53,159 bases of DNA from Rhodospirillaceae bacterium (GTDB lineage: Bacteria; Pseudomonadota; Alphaproteobacteria; CACIAM-22H2), in the NCBI GenBank assembly GCA_022843945.1, contig JALHMR010000036.1, positions 1 through 53,159 of the forward strand. The letters are read 5' to 3'. Below the pieces are notes generated by a model that saw only the letters and a list, made by a program, of their open reading frames with translations, ran no database searches and was not told the DNA's origin. The first letter of the stretch is position 1. Every line of letters begins with the position of its first letter. Made by a program: the position numbers and the translations under genes. Shown piece after piece: positions 43,301 through 50,616 of the stretch.

Positions 43301-45033
43301 CTGTCGGCGACGGCCACCGGCCCGTCATTGTTGCCGGTCACCGTGATCCGGAGCTGCGAGGTGGAAACTGCCCCGTGCTCGTCGCGGGCCTGATAGGAGA
43401 AGATTTCGGTGCGCGCCTCGCCCTCCGGTATCGCCTGCGCCGCAGCGTCCAGGCTGTAGGCGTAGGAGCCGTCGGCATTGAGGGTGAGCGTGCCGAACCC
43501 GCCGGTGTACGTGCCGGGATTGGCGACCGAGAGAACGGCGCCGTGGTCGATATCGGTGTCGTTGGTCAGGACGTTGCCGGTAAGGGGGACGGCCGCGTCC
43601 TCCCCGACCGTCGCGAAGTCGATCACCGCCACCGGCCCGTCGTTGCGGCCGGTCACCTGGATCGCCAACTGCGAGGTCGCCGTGGCGCCATGCTCGTCGG
43701 TGGTCGTGTAACTAAAGGTCTCGGTGACGACCTCGCCCGCCGCCAGGGCCTGCGCCGCGGCATTCAGGCTGTAGGCGAAGGAGCCGTTGGCATTGAGGTT
43801 CAGCGTGCCGTAGGCGCCGGCCTGGGCGCCGGCATTGGCCACCGAGAGCACCGCGCCGTTGTCGACATCGGTGTCATTGGTCAGCACATTGCCGCTGACG
43901 CTGGGCTGCGTGTCCTCGACGGCCGCCGCGCTGTCGAGCGCGGCCACGGGCCCGTCGTTGCTGCCGGTTATGGTGACCGAGACGGTCGCGCTGCTCGTGT
44001 CGCCGTCGGTGTCGGTGACCGTGTAGGTGAAGGTGTCGACGACCGTCTGGCCCACGGCCAGGCTGTCCGCGCCGTTGCCGGGCGTGTAGGTGAAGGCGCC
44101 GTTGGCGGCCAGGGTCACGGCGCCGAGGGCCGGCGCGCCGGTCACCTGCAGCTGCGCGACGCCGTCGGGCGCCGAATCGTTGGCCAGGACATTGCCGCTG
44201 ACGGAACCGTCCTCGCCGACCGAGGCTGCGTCGGCCACCGCGGTGACCGGATCGTCGCCGCCGGCCGGCGGCACCAGCACGCCGTCGACATAGATCTCGA
44301 CGTTCTCCACGCGGCGGACGGTCAGATCCAGGGAATCAAGCTCGAACTCGGAATTGCTCCGCGCCTCGCCGCTGCTGTTGAGCGTGGTTGGGATGAAGGC
44401 CTGCAGCGCCGCGATGTCGGCGCGCACCGCAGACCGCGACCATTCGGCGCTGGTCAGGTTGATGCGCAGCGTATCGATGCCCGAGCCGCCGTCGTAGTAG
44501 TCGACCTCGCAGCGCCCGTTGCCGGCATTCTCCGCGGCCGTGAAGACCAGCGTGTCGTTGCCCGCGCCGCCATCGAGCTCATCGCCGCCGGAGCCGCCGT
44601 TCAGGACATCGTTGCCGGAGCCGCCCTCGAGCTCGTCGTCGCCGCTGCCGCCCAGCAGCGTGTCATTGCCCGAACCGCCGTCGAGCTCATCATTCCCGGA
44701 ACCGCCATCGAGTCTGTCGTCACCCGAGCCGCCAGCGAGCTCGTCATTCCCGGTGCCGCCGTCGAGAGTGTCGTTGCCCGAGCCGCCGACTAGCTCGTCG
44801 TTCCCGGAACCGCCGCTGAGCCAGTCGTTGCCGGAACCGCCGTCCAGCTCGTCGGAGCCGTTGCCGCCGATCAGAGTGTCGTTGCCGGAGCCCCCGAAAA
44901 GGTCGTCGCCGCCCGAGCGGCCATCGAGCAGGTCGTTGCCCGATCCTCCGGAAAGCCGGTCATTCCCGTTGCTGCCGACAATCGTATCGTTGCCGCTGCC
45001 ACCGTTCTTCGACTTGCCAGAGCTGTTAGTCAT
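37387..45033 (-). CDS. Giant RTX/VCBS calcium-binding surface protein
   Basis: This encodes 2548 residues, very acidic, with essentially no cysteine. Order: N-terminal block of nine-residue glycine/aspartate repeats (about 11-165, GGSGNDELD type); a beta-rich segment (about 165-260); ten VCBS/cadherin-like repeats of about 100 residues (about 265-1305, each with NDGPVA, GNVLTNDTD, YGTL, FTYTVTDEHGATA); then serralysin-type RTX modules to the end. Three modules near 1850, 2210 and 2545 share ADRID, VASQQG and ITLLNVNL. There is no N-terminal signal peptide. RTX proteins leave by a type I secretion system and bind calcium outside; none is encoded here. An adhesin or biofilm role is likely. Confidence 0.92.
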   Translation of the reverse strand: MTNSSGKSKNGGSGNDTIVGSNGNDRLSGGSGNDLLDGRSGGDDLFGGSGNDTLIGGNGSDELDGGSGNDWLSGGSGNDELVGGSGNDTLDGGTGNDELAGGSGDDRLDGGSGNDELDGGSGNDTLLGGSGDDELEGGSGNDVLNGGSGGDELDGGAGNDTLVFTAAENAGNGRCEVDYYDGGSGIDTLRINLTSAEWSRSAVRADIAALQAFIPTTLNSSGEARSNSEFELDSLDLTVRRVENVEIYVDGVLVPPAGGDDPVTAVADAASVGEDGSVSGNVLANDSAPDGVAQLQVTGAPALGAVTLAANGAFTYTPGNGADSLAVGQTVVDTFTYTVTDTDGDTSSATVSVTITGSNDGPVAALDSAAAVEDTQPSVSGNVLTNDTDVDNGAVLSVANAGAQAGAYGTLNLNANGSFAYSLNAAAQALAAGEVVTETFSYTTTDEHGATATSQLAIQVTGRNDGPVAVIDFATVGEDAAVPLTGNVLTNDTDIDHGAVLSVANPGTYTGGFGTLTLNADGSYAYSLDAAAQAIPEGEARTEIFSYQARDEHGAVSTSQLRITVTGNNDGPVAVADSVVVAEDSATTGNVLGNDTDVDENAALSVVNTGEQIGDYGTLNLFAGGGYSYISGGEAVQALAVGETVTDTFTYTVTDEHGATATSELTVEITGANDGPVAGADTVTVGEDSGIGGGNVLTNDTDIDHGAVLSVANTGDQAGSFGTLTLNANGSYTYNVASAAVQALNAGEVVSEVFQYTVTDEHGATATAALTVQVAGANDGPVANADTGTAGEDTGGFGNVLTNDTDVDSTAFLSIADTAQQVGAYGILSLGANGAYGYSTFAAVQNLALGEVVTETFDYTVTDEHGATATSQLTFELSGANDGPVAVQDLGTATEDVPLTGNVLTNDSDIDNGAVLSVANAGVLTGTYGTLTLNSDGSYTYSTGAAAQALFQGQLVGDDFVYTVTDEHGATASANLSISLFGANDAPVAVADSGATVEDAGPLTGNVLTNDSDVDAFAGLSVSDGTNQAGAYGTLSILGNGAYTYTLGAAAQNLAQGEVVSEVFSYTVSDGLGGSDTSQLTIQITGANDGPVAVADSGTATEDGGVATGNVLINDTDIDNGAVLSLATAPGLYNGSFGTLNLNADGSYSYAVSPTFIPILQGLGVGSAVSESFSYSVQDEHGALSTAAINIDIAGVNDAPVAVADSAFVTEDIQPFAAGNVLTNDTDVDGGAVMQIVNTGSQIGQYGTLNVDANGNYTYQLHAGAEPLNTGETVIDSFSYTVTDQYGATATSALSVTVAGSDDGIVGTEGDDVLIGTANIDRIFGLGGNDTLAGLQGADTLDGGNGFDLADYSASASAINVNLGTGLMSGGDAAGDTLVAMEGVIGTAFADTLVGGNDHEVLIGGAGNDTLVAHQGFDQLVGGAGADILDGSGASAFFTTAGYFNATSGVSVNLQTGTGLTGDAAGDTLIGIDRLSGSQFNDTIIGGNDIEVFAGHGDDLYIVNGNGIFLGEDGNDTASYVNSATGVTVNMGPDHNSRSVENVIGSAFNDTISAGGVAGTLSGGNGDDQFFSNVTWDQTGGRVDGGAGTDAFTLANSFEVIFNNLAYSWSADGSVLQLQPALNQIAITNVEVLHAGSGIGPVVTGAIVTGGTGDDVLGSAVSNSFIHGGDGNDTITGSTGRDAIHGGQGIDTADYSWAGTGITVSLQGGVSFATIGNDFLQSDHLHGIERVVGSNFTDDMTTHIAGAILEGGGGDDRLRASAGGTLVGGTGSDSLEGGFGDDTFVYADGDGADTVTGFAAGAGSADRIDLSGFAGYTDLTQVLAVASQQGPHTVLDFGGGNGITLLNVNLANLHADDFIFAEPPSLIVGTEGDDHLVGGNIDNQIFGLGGHDTLEGGGGNDTLEGGNGNDTLTGGAGTDTLNGGDGIDTADFSGESQFVHLLAGVPGIQVFGLDDSLSSIENAIGSSFGDVFSISNYTGTINGGGGSDSFLLGGGGNVGVLNGGEGNDAYQLIGSATGTLNGGNGYDEFFVFNQYSSVAVTAITDESITLAGASFGTITVAGVDRIYFNDALIDLGAGGNDIITVGGPLAFGFGGNDTLNGSFGHDTLYGGSGDDTLSGSFGSDTLVGGTGADVLQGGAHNDTFIYRAGDGADVVTDFDAGFSQADRIDVGVAGITNLAELLAVASQQGINTLLDFGNGDSLTLLNVNLASLNADHFVFSPAPPGGGGGGGGQTLTGTAGNDTLVGGGDNDLLSGLGGMDILMGAGGNDTLLGGDGADTLFGGDGADVLDGGGTNQFEFDVASYADPGATTGVAVNLATGGTAGAAAGDTYTSIEWVTGTGFADTLVGDTGNNILEGAGGIDTLIGEHGDDFLLGGAGGDLLDGGSGVDGAVYVFATSAVTVDLQTGIGLAGEAAGDVLLGVENLIGSNFNDTLLGDGGANQLIGGSGDDTLVGRGGNDFIIGEGGNDTFVFASGDGADQIANFVAGAGSADRIDLTGMAGFDTFAEIQAAASQQGANTVIALGGADSITLLGVTVGTLHQDDFLLGS
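41130..44255 (-). repeat. Ten tandem VCBS-type coding repeats
   Basis: These are about 300-base units coding for NDGPVA...GNVLTNDTD...TVTDEHGATA...ITG modules. The first (from about 44255) is the most diverged; the central ones are very alike. They make the protein long and elastic and are prone to copy-number change. Confidence 0.85.
44540..45003 (-). repeat. Tandem 27-base repeats coding for RTX nonapeptides
   Basis: About 17 units of 27 bases code for GGSGND(E/T)LD-type nonapeptides, the calcium-binding beta-roll, at the extreme N-terminus of the giant protein. Confidence 0.85.
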
Positions 45034-45306
45034 CGTGGTCCCCCGACCTGAGTTGACATTGCGACATGCGCAACGGCGCGCGTCCGCGCCCGCTCGCTCG
45101 CGATGGTCTTAATCTTCGATGGAAATCGTCAGCCCGTCCCCATGTAAGCCGCCCCCGCGGCCCTCGCCCTGGCTGAATGATGTTCTTCATCAACCCTGGG
45201 TCGAGCCCCATGGTTGTACAGCTATGAAGAGCACTCATCCATCGCACCGAGATAGATTGAGTGTATTTTCCTGTGGAGAACCGACCTACAAACGTACGAT
45301 GAAGGG
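45034..45306. promoter_or_regulatory. Divergent gap between giant RTX and isomerase genes
   Basis: This is 273 bases without a gene. The part next to the isomerase gene is AT-richer (TAGATTGAGTGTATTTTCCTG). A GCGCGC-rich inverted repeat lies about 45 bases upstream of the RTX start. Promoters for both directions must lie here, but none matches a known sigma factor well. Confidence 0.4.
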
Positions 45307-46110
45307 ATGACCCGGCTCTCACTGCATCATCTGACGATGATCGAGGCACATCCGCTCGAGTTGATCGAGGCAGCGGCGGCCGGTGGCTTCGATTATTGCG
45401 GGATCCGGTTGGTGGCGCCCCGTCCTGGCGATCCGCTGGTCGACATCGCCGCCGACCGGGAGACCGTGCGCCAGGTCGGCCGCCGGCTGAAGGACAGCGG
45501 CGTGCAGCTCCTCGACATCGAGGCCATCTGGCTGAGCCCCGACACCGATATCGAAACCCTGCGGCTGCCGCTGGCCGTCGGCGCCAGCCTGGGCGCACGC
45601 TATGCGCTGGCCGTCGGCTTCGACGACGACCGGGCGCGGCTGACCGACAATTTCGCGCGGCTCTGCGATCTCGCGGCGACGTTCGGCATGACCGTGATGC
45701 TCGAATTCATCACCTACTGCTCGATCCGCTCCCTGGGCGAGGCGCGGGCGCTGGTCGAGAGCAGCGGCCGGCCGAATGCCGGCGTGCTGATCGACACGCT
45801 GCAGTTCTTCCGCTCCGGCGCCGGGCCCGCGGATCTCGACGGCCTGGACCCGGGCCTGTTCCGCTACATGCAGATCTGCGACGCGCCGCGGCGTGCGCCC
45901 GAAACCATCGAGGCCAGGCGCCACGAGGCGCGCACCGACCGCCGCCTGCCGGGCGAAGGCGAGCTTCCGGTTGGCGATCTCCTGAAACACCTGCCACCCG
46001 GTATCCCGCTCAGCCTGGAAGCGCCGACGGCGGCGCTGCGCGGCCTGCCCTATATCGAGCAGGGAAAGAAAGCCGGCGCCGCTCTTCGGGCCTTCCTCGC
46101 CAACGGCTAG
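45307..46110 (+). CDS. Sugar phosphate isomerase/epimerase family protein
   Basis: This 267-residue TIM-barrel (xylose-isomerase-like fold) protein has LSLHHLTMIEAHPLELIEAA, VQLLDIEAIWLSPD, VMLEFITYCSIRSLGEAR with the metal-ligand Glu, NAGVLIDTLQFFRSGAGP, RYMQICDAP and IPLSLEAPTAAL. The substrate is unknown; proteins of this family often act on inositol or sugar derivatives, or hydroxypyruvate. It is convergent with the HAD gene, whose stop codon begins one base after its own. Confidence 0.9.
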   Translation: MTRLSLHHLTMIEAHPLELIEAAAAGGFDYCGIRLVAPRPGDPLVDIAADRETVRQVGRRLKDSGVQLLDIEAIWLSPDTDIETLRLPLAVGASLGARYALAVGFDDDRARLTDNFARLCDLAATFGMTVMLEFITYCSIRSLGEARALVESSGRPNAGVLIDTLQFFRSGAGPADLDGLDPGLFRYMQICDAPRRAPETIEARRHEARTDRRLPGEGELPVGDLLKHLPPGIPLSLEAPTAALRGLPYIEQGKKAGAALRAFLANG

Positions 46111-46111
46111 G

Positions 46112-46789
46112 CTAGAGATCCTGGGCTGGCGCCTGCAGCAGCGCGCGGACCTCGTGCAGGTCGCGCGCGATGCGCACGCAGAGCGCCTGCATCTCCTCCG
46201 TCGGATCGAGCAGATCCGGCACCATGACGGTCATCATGCCGGCCGCCGCCGCGGCGCGGATGCCGTTATGGGAATCCTCCAGCGCCAAGCAGCTCTCCGG
46301 CGCGATGCCGAGCCGCCGCGCCGCGGTGAGATAGGGATCGGGATGCGGCTTGCCGCGCGCGTAATCGCCATGCGCCACGACAGCATGGAAACGCTCCAGC
46401 ACGCCGTGCCGCCCCAGATGCCGCGTCACGGAGCGATGCGATGACGAGGTGGCAACAGCCCGTGGGAGACCAGCCTCGTCCAAGGCATCCAGTAGTTCCA
46501 CCACGCCGGCCTTCAGACAGAGCTGCGTCTCCGCCATCTCGTGAAAGCGGGCCGAGCAAGCCGACCAAAAACGGTCAAACTCGAACTGCACGCCGAAATG
46601 ACCGGTGAACAGCTCGCGCGTGGCATCGATCGTCAAGCCGATCGTGCGGCCGTAGAGCTCATCAACCGATACGTCGTATCCTTCAACCGCCGCAACGGCA
46701 CGCACGGCGTCGCGATAGAGCGATTCCGTGTCGACGATCAGGCCGTCCATGTCGAAGACGACGGCGCGCGGCGCTCTTGGCAGAGTCAT
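46112..46789 (-). CDS. HAD-superfamily phosphatase
   Basis: This 225-residue protein has motif I VVFDMDGLIVDTE, motif II AVATSSSHRSV, the conserved Lys GKPHPDPYL, and motif IV LALEDSHNGIRAA, the beta-phosphoglucomutase/GS1-like subclass. The helical cap lies at about 20-85. It hydrolyses a small phosphate ester; the substrate is not evident. It precedes and runs away from the hydroxylase gene cluster on the same strand. Confidence 0.93.
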   Translation of the reverse strand: MTLPRAPRAVVFDMDGLIVDTESLYRDAVRAVAAVEGYDVSVDELYGRTIGLTIDATRELFTGHFGVQFEFDRFWSACSARFHEMAETQLCLKAGVVELLDALDEAGLPRAVATSSSHRSVTRHLGRHGVLERFHAVVAHGDYARGKPHPDPYLTAARRLGIAPESCLALEDSHNGIRAAAAAGMMTVMVPDLLDPTEEMQALCVRIARDLHEVRALLQAPAQDL

Positions 46790-46811
46790 GCCGGTATTCT
46801 AGCGCGACCCC

Positions 46812-48353
46812 TTACAGGCGCGCGACCAGCCCTTCGAGCTCGCCGCACAGCGCCGCCGCGCCCGGCACCGTCCCGTAGACGTAGTGATCCGGCCGCACGA
46901 TCGCCGCCCAGGCGCCGTGACGCTGGAACCACTGCCGAACCACGCCGTCAGCCTCGCGCAGGGCGTCGTCCTGCCCGCCGATCCGGATCACCTGGAGCTT
47001 CAGGCGCTCGACGATCGCCGGCGGCAGGTCGAGCGGGGGCGATGCCGCGGCCGCATCGATCACCACGCGCCAGCCATGGCCGCAGAGCGCGTCCAGGCGC
47101 TGGCGCCGGCCGTCCTGCTCGATCCACGGCTGCGGGAACAGCGTGCCGCGGGCGGAACCGGCCCCGGCCGACAGGAGCCCCGTCTCCAGCGGCGGGATGA
47201 TGTCCTGGCGCGTGGTCGTGCGCACCACGCCGCCGGTCTCGGCGAGCAGCGCCGCGTCGCGCCCGCGGGCCGCCTCGGGATCGCGCTCGCAGACGATGGC
47301 GCCGATCTTTTTCAGCCGCGTGGTCAGCTCGCGGACATGCCGACCGCGCTCCGGGCCGTAGGTGCCGAGCAATCCCTCACCCGCCCGGCCGGCCAGCACG
47401 GCGTCCAGCTTCCAGGCGAGGTTGGACGCGTCGCGAAGGCCCTGGCACATGCCCTGGCCGATGAACGGCGGCTGCTGGTGCGCCGCGTCGCCGGCCAGGA
47501 AGACGCGGCCCTTGCGCCAGTCGCGCACCACCAGCGCATGGAAGCGGTAGCTCGCCTGGCGCCAGAGCGTCGCGTCGTCGGGCGTGATCCAGCGCTGGAG
47601 CAGCCGCCAGGTGCCGGTATCCGTCACGGCCTGCTGCGGATCCTCGCCGGGGCGCAAGGAGATCTCCCAGCGCCGGTGATTGCCGGGGCCGATGATGTAG
47701 GTGCAAGGGCGCTCCGGGTCACAATACTGGATGCAGACATCCGGCAGGCGGGCGAGCCCCTTGTGATTGACCAGCACGTCGACCACCAGCCACGGCTCGT
47801 CGAAATTCAGGTCCTCCAGATCGAGGCCGAGCGCCTGGCGCGTGAAGCTCGACGCCCCGTCGCAGGCGATACAGTATTTCGCGGCGACGATGCGTGTCGA
47901 TCCGTCATCCTGCCGCAGGCTCAGCGTCACCGCGTCGGCGTTCTGGTTGAGGCCGACGACCTCGGCGCCGAGCGCCACCTCGACCGACGGCAAGGCGGCG
48001 ACATGCTGGCGCAGCGCGGTCTCCACCGGCGGCTGGCTGAACACCAGGGTCGGCGTGTAACCGAGCGGATAGGGTGGCGCCACCGTGTCCAGGCGCTTGA
48101 TGAGCTGCCTGTCGACGCCGTAATACTCGGACGGACGAAACGGCGCGATCCACTGCTCGATTTTCTCGACCAGACCGAGCTGCTGGAACAGCCGCATGAT
48201 CTCGTGATCGAGAGCGATGGCCCGCGGCTTGTCGTAGACGCCGCGCAGTTTCTCGGCGACGAACACGCGATGCCCGGCCAGGCCGAGCAGGCCGGCGGCG
48301 ACGGCGCCGGAGGGACCGAAGCCGACGATGGCGACATCGTAGGGAGCGGACAT
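46812..48353 (-). CDS. mhpA: FAD monooxygenase, MhpA-like
   Basis: This 513-residue flavoprotein hydroxylase has an N-terminal dinucleotide fold (YDVAIVGFGPSGAVAAGLLG), a second FAD motif (VFLAGDAAHQQPPFIGQGMC), substrate-domain residues and a C-terminal thioredoxin-like domain (from about 400). It matches 3-(3-hydroxyphenyl)propionate hydroxylase and related phenol hydroxylases; the exact aromatic substrate is not certain. ATG 48353 overlaps the stop of the VOC protein (TGATG), so the two are coupled: hydroxylation then ring cleavage. Confidence 0.88.
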   Translation of the reverse strand: MSAPYDVAIVGFGPSGAVAAGLLGLAGHRVFVAEKLRGVYDKPRAIALDHEIMRLFQQLGLVEKIEQWIAPFRPSEYYGVDRQLIKRLDTVAPPYPLGYTPTLVFSQPPVETALRQHVAALPSVEVALGAEVVGLNQNADAVTLSLRQDDGSTRIVAAKYCIACDGASSFTRQALGLDLEDLNFDEPWLVVDVLVNHKGLARLPDVCIQYCDPERPCTYIIGPGNHRRWEISLRPGEDPQQAVTDTGTWRLLQRWITPDDATLWRQASYRFHALVVRDWRKGRVFLAGDAAHQQPPFIGQGMCQGLRDASNLAWKLDAVLAGRAGEGLLGTYGPERGRHVRELTTRLKKIGAIVCERDPEAARGRDAALLAETGGVVRTTTRQDIIPPLETGLLSAGAGSARGTLFPQPWIEQDGRRQRLDALCGHGWRVVIDAAAASPPLDLPPAIVERLKLQVIRIGGQDDALREADGVVRQWFQRHGAWAAIVRPDHYVYGTVPGAAALCGELEGLVARL

Positions 48354-49249
48354 CAAACCGGCGCGAAGAAGATCGCCCTCTGCGCTTCCTTCAGGCGCGG
48401 CGCCGGCGGGGCCGAGATGCCCCAGTGATCGATGCGGCCCGGCGGCCACTTCCAGTCGTCCGGCCCGCCGACCTTGTAGCTGTCGTCGACCTTCTGCACC
48501 TCGGCCGTGTACTCGATGGCGAAGCCGAATGGATCGACGAAATAGTTGAAGGCGTTGTTGCCCGGCCCGTGGCGCCCCGGCCCCCAGACGATGGGAAAGC
48601 CGGCCTCGCTCAGCCGGCCGCCGCCGCGCATCACGGAGTCCAGGTCGGGCATCTCGAAGGCGATGTGGTTGAGGGTATTGCCGTCCGAATCGTGCAGCGC
48701 GAGGCAGTGATGGTCGCTGTTGCAGCGCAGGAAGGCCATGATCCGCGTGCGGTCCGAAAGCTTGAGGCCCATGACGCGCTCGAGGAAGGCCTGCGCCTCG
48801 GCGGTGTTGTGGCTGTTGAGCACGATATGCGACAGGCGCCCCGGCCGGTCGCGCACCACGCGCGCCTCGCCGTGGGTCGCATCGCCGTGCACGAAACGCA
48901 GCACCCGCCCGTCCTTGTCGGCGATGGTCAGCGCCTGGCCGCCGGCCGGATCGTCCGACGGCGCCAGCGGGCTGACGACCCGTCCGCCCGCCTCGACGGC
49001 CGACGCGGCGATGGACTTCAGCGTCTCGGCCGAGCGGGCCCGGAACGTCACGCTGCGCAGCGAGGGCTTCTCGGCGCGATGCAGGGACAGGATGTGGTGA
49101 TCCCGGCCCGTACCGCGCAGATAGATCGCCTCCGGTCCGCGCGCCACCACGTCGAGCTGCCAGACCCGGGTGTAGAAATCCTCGGCCTGCTTGAGGTCCG
49201 GCAGGTTCAGCGCAACGCTGCGCAGATCGGTGACGCGCGACTCAGTCAT
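48353..49249 (-). CDS. VOC protein, extradiol dioxygenase-like
   Basis: This 298-residue protein has two VOC repeats. The second holds the usual metal ligands in RLSHIVLNSHNT (His), TLNHIAFEMPD (His) and FAIEYTAEVQ (Glu). This is the layout of catechol 2,3-dioxygenase-type enzymes that open dihydroxy-aromatic rings. It is translated together with the MhpA-like hydroxylase. The substrate is inferred to be a catechol derivative. Confidence 0.88.
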   Translation of the reverse strand: MTESRVTDLRSVALNLPDLKQAEDFYTRVWQLDVVARGPEAIYLRGTGRDHHILSLHRAEKPSLRSVTFRARSAETLKSIAASAVEAGGRVVSPLAPSDDPAGGQALTIADKDGRVLRFVHGDATHGEARVVRDRPGRLSHIVLNSHNTAEAQAFLERVMGLKLSDRTRIMAFLRCNSDHHCLALHDSDGNTLNHIAFEMPDLDSVMRGGGRLSEAGFPIVWGPGRHGPGNNAFNYFVDPFGFAIEYTAEVQKVDDSYKVGGPDDWKWPPGRIDHWGISAPPAPRLKEAQRAIFFAPV

Positions 49250-49260
49250 TGGTCCTCTTA

Positions 49261-49769
49261 CTACTCCAGCTTGATGCCGGCCGTCTTGATCACCTTGGCC
49301 CAGCGCTCGGTATCGGCGGCCACATGCGCCCCCAGCTGCTCGGGCGAGCCGAGCTCGAAGATCACGCCGCGCGGCTCGAGCCGCTGGCGCACGTCGGGGG
49401 CGTTGAACGCCTCCTTCGCCTCCCGGTTGAGCCAGGCGACGATGGCCGGCGGGGTCTTGGCGGGCGATCCAGGGTCGGCAGGATCGAGTTGGTGGCGTGA
49501 AAGCCGATATAGAGCGTGTAGCCGTCGGGCGGCGCCATGGCGACGAGCTCGGCGGCCAGGATGCCACCCGCCCCGGTGCGGTTATCGACCACGGCCGGCT
49601 GCTTCGTCTTCTCGGTGAGCTTCTGGCCGAAGGTCCGGCCGACGATATCGGCCATGCCGCCGGGCGCGGTCGGCACGATGATGCGGACCGGCTTGTTCGG
49701 GTAGTCCTGGGCATAGCCCGGCGCCGCCACCATCAGCGCGGCAACTGCCGCCGCCAAAATCCCCTTCAT
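49261..49769 (-). pseudogene. Tripartite tricarboxylate (Bug) receptor, deleted and shifted
   Basis: The N-terminal part (signal peptide, then YPNKPVRIIVPTAPGGMADI, RTGAGGILAAELVAMAPPDG, TLYIGFHATNSILPTLD) is in one frame. Directly after, near 49474, the C-terminal end (AIVAWLNREAKEAFNAPDVR, LGAHVAADTERWAKVIKTAG) is in another frame. About 150 residues of the family's roughly 325 are missing. The receptor, which would have captured the aromatic or carboxylate substrate, is therefore lost. Confidence 0.85.
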
Positions 49770-49857
49770 GACAACCTCCCTGCCTTATTTATCGGCCGCT
49801 CATCGGCAGATGATAGCAGCGGCGGCCGGGTTTCAGAAGCCCCCCGCCCTGCCTGAT

Positions 49858-50613
49858 ATGCTACAGATTCCGGCCCGGCCCGAGTTGAAGACAGCACCCG
49901 TGATCCGCCCCCTGACTATCGCGCACACCTCCGACGTCCACCTGCATGACGGCCCCGACGGTGCCCCGGTCTGCGCGGCGTTCTCGCGGGTCGTCGACAC
50001 CGTACGCGACAGGCGGGCCGACCTCTTCCTGATCGCCGGCGATCTCTTCGACCACAACCGGGTCAGCGGGCCGGTCATCGATTTCGTGGTTGGCGAGCTG
50101 GCCCGCGTCCCCTGCCCGACGGTCATCATCGCCGGCAATCACGATGTCTGGGCCGACGGCGCGGTCTTGCGCCGCGCCGATTTCGGCCAGGCCGGAAACC
50201 ACATCACGCTGCTCAACCAGCCCGACGGCCTGCAGATCGAGTTTCCCGAGCTCCACGCGACGGTGTGGGGCCGCTGCATGCTCGATCACGGGCCTGAATA
50301 CCGGCCGATGGCCGGCGCCCCGGCGCGGCTGCGCGATCTCTGGCACATCGGCATGGCGCACGGGCTCTATACCGACGATCCCTCGACCCAGCGCTCCTCG
50401 CTGATCACCGCCGACGAGATCGGCGCCTCGGGCTTCGACTACCTGGCGCTCGGCCACGTGCACGCGCACCGCCAGATGCGCCACGGCCGCACCCTCGCCT
50501 GCTATCCCGGCGTGCCCCTGGCCAGCGAAGGCACGGCCACGAACGGCTGCCTGGCGATCGTCGATCTGATGCCCGGCACAGACGCCAAAGCGGTGGCGCA
50601 GTCGCTGGACTGA
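49858..50613 (+). CDS. Metallophosphoesterase (SbcD-like)
   Basis: This is 251 residues from ATG 49858. The calcineurin-type motifs are visible: IAHTSDVHLHDG (D-x-H), LIAGDLFDHNRV (GD), IIAGNHDVWADG (GNHD) and the late ALGHVHAHRQMRH (GHxH). The length lacks the C-terminal part of SbcD nucleases, so it is a small exonuclease-like or phosphodiesterase form. A GTG at 49900 (VIRPLTIAHTSD) is an equally good start, since the motif begins just after it. Its frame opens at 49768 but that part has no homology. Confidence 0.88.
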   Translation: MLQIPARPELKTAPVIRPLTIAHTSDVHLHDGPDGAPVCAAFSRVVDTVRDRRADLFLIAGDLFDHNRVSGPVIDFVVGELARVPCPTVIIAGNHDVWADGAVLRRADFGQAGNHITLLNQPDGLQIEFPELHATVWGRCMLDHGPEYRPMAGAPARLRDLWHIGMAHGLYTDDPSTQRSSLITADEIGASGFDYLALGHVHAHRQMRHGRTLACYPGVPLASEGTATNGCLAIVDLMPGTDAKAVAQSLD

Positions 50614-50616
50614 CCG

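Noticed and set aside
41491-44793. A long open frame (about 1100 codons) on the plus strand opposite the giant RTX gene
   Set aside because: It is the antisense shadow of the VCBS repeats. The high third-position GC of the minus-strand gene keeps the opposite frame open. The translation is repetitive Arg/Gly/Val without any family.
44540-45003. Regularly spaced short repeats, at first sight CRISPR-like
   Set aside because: The repeats are contiguous 27-base coding units in phase with the RTX protein; there are no unique spacers.
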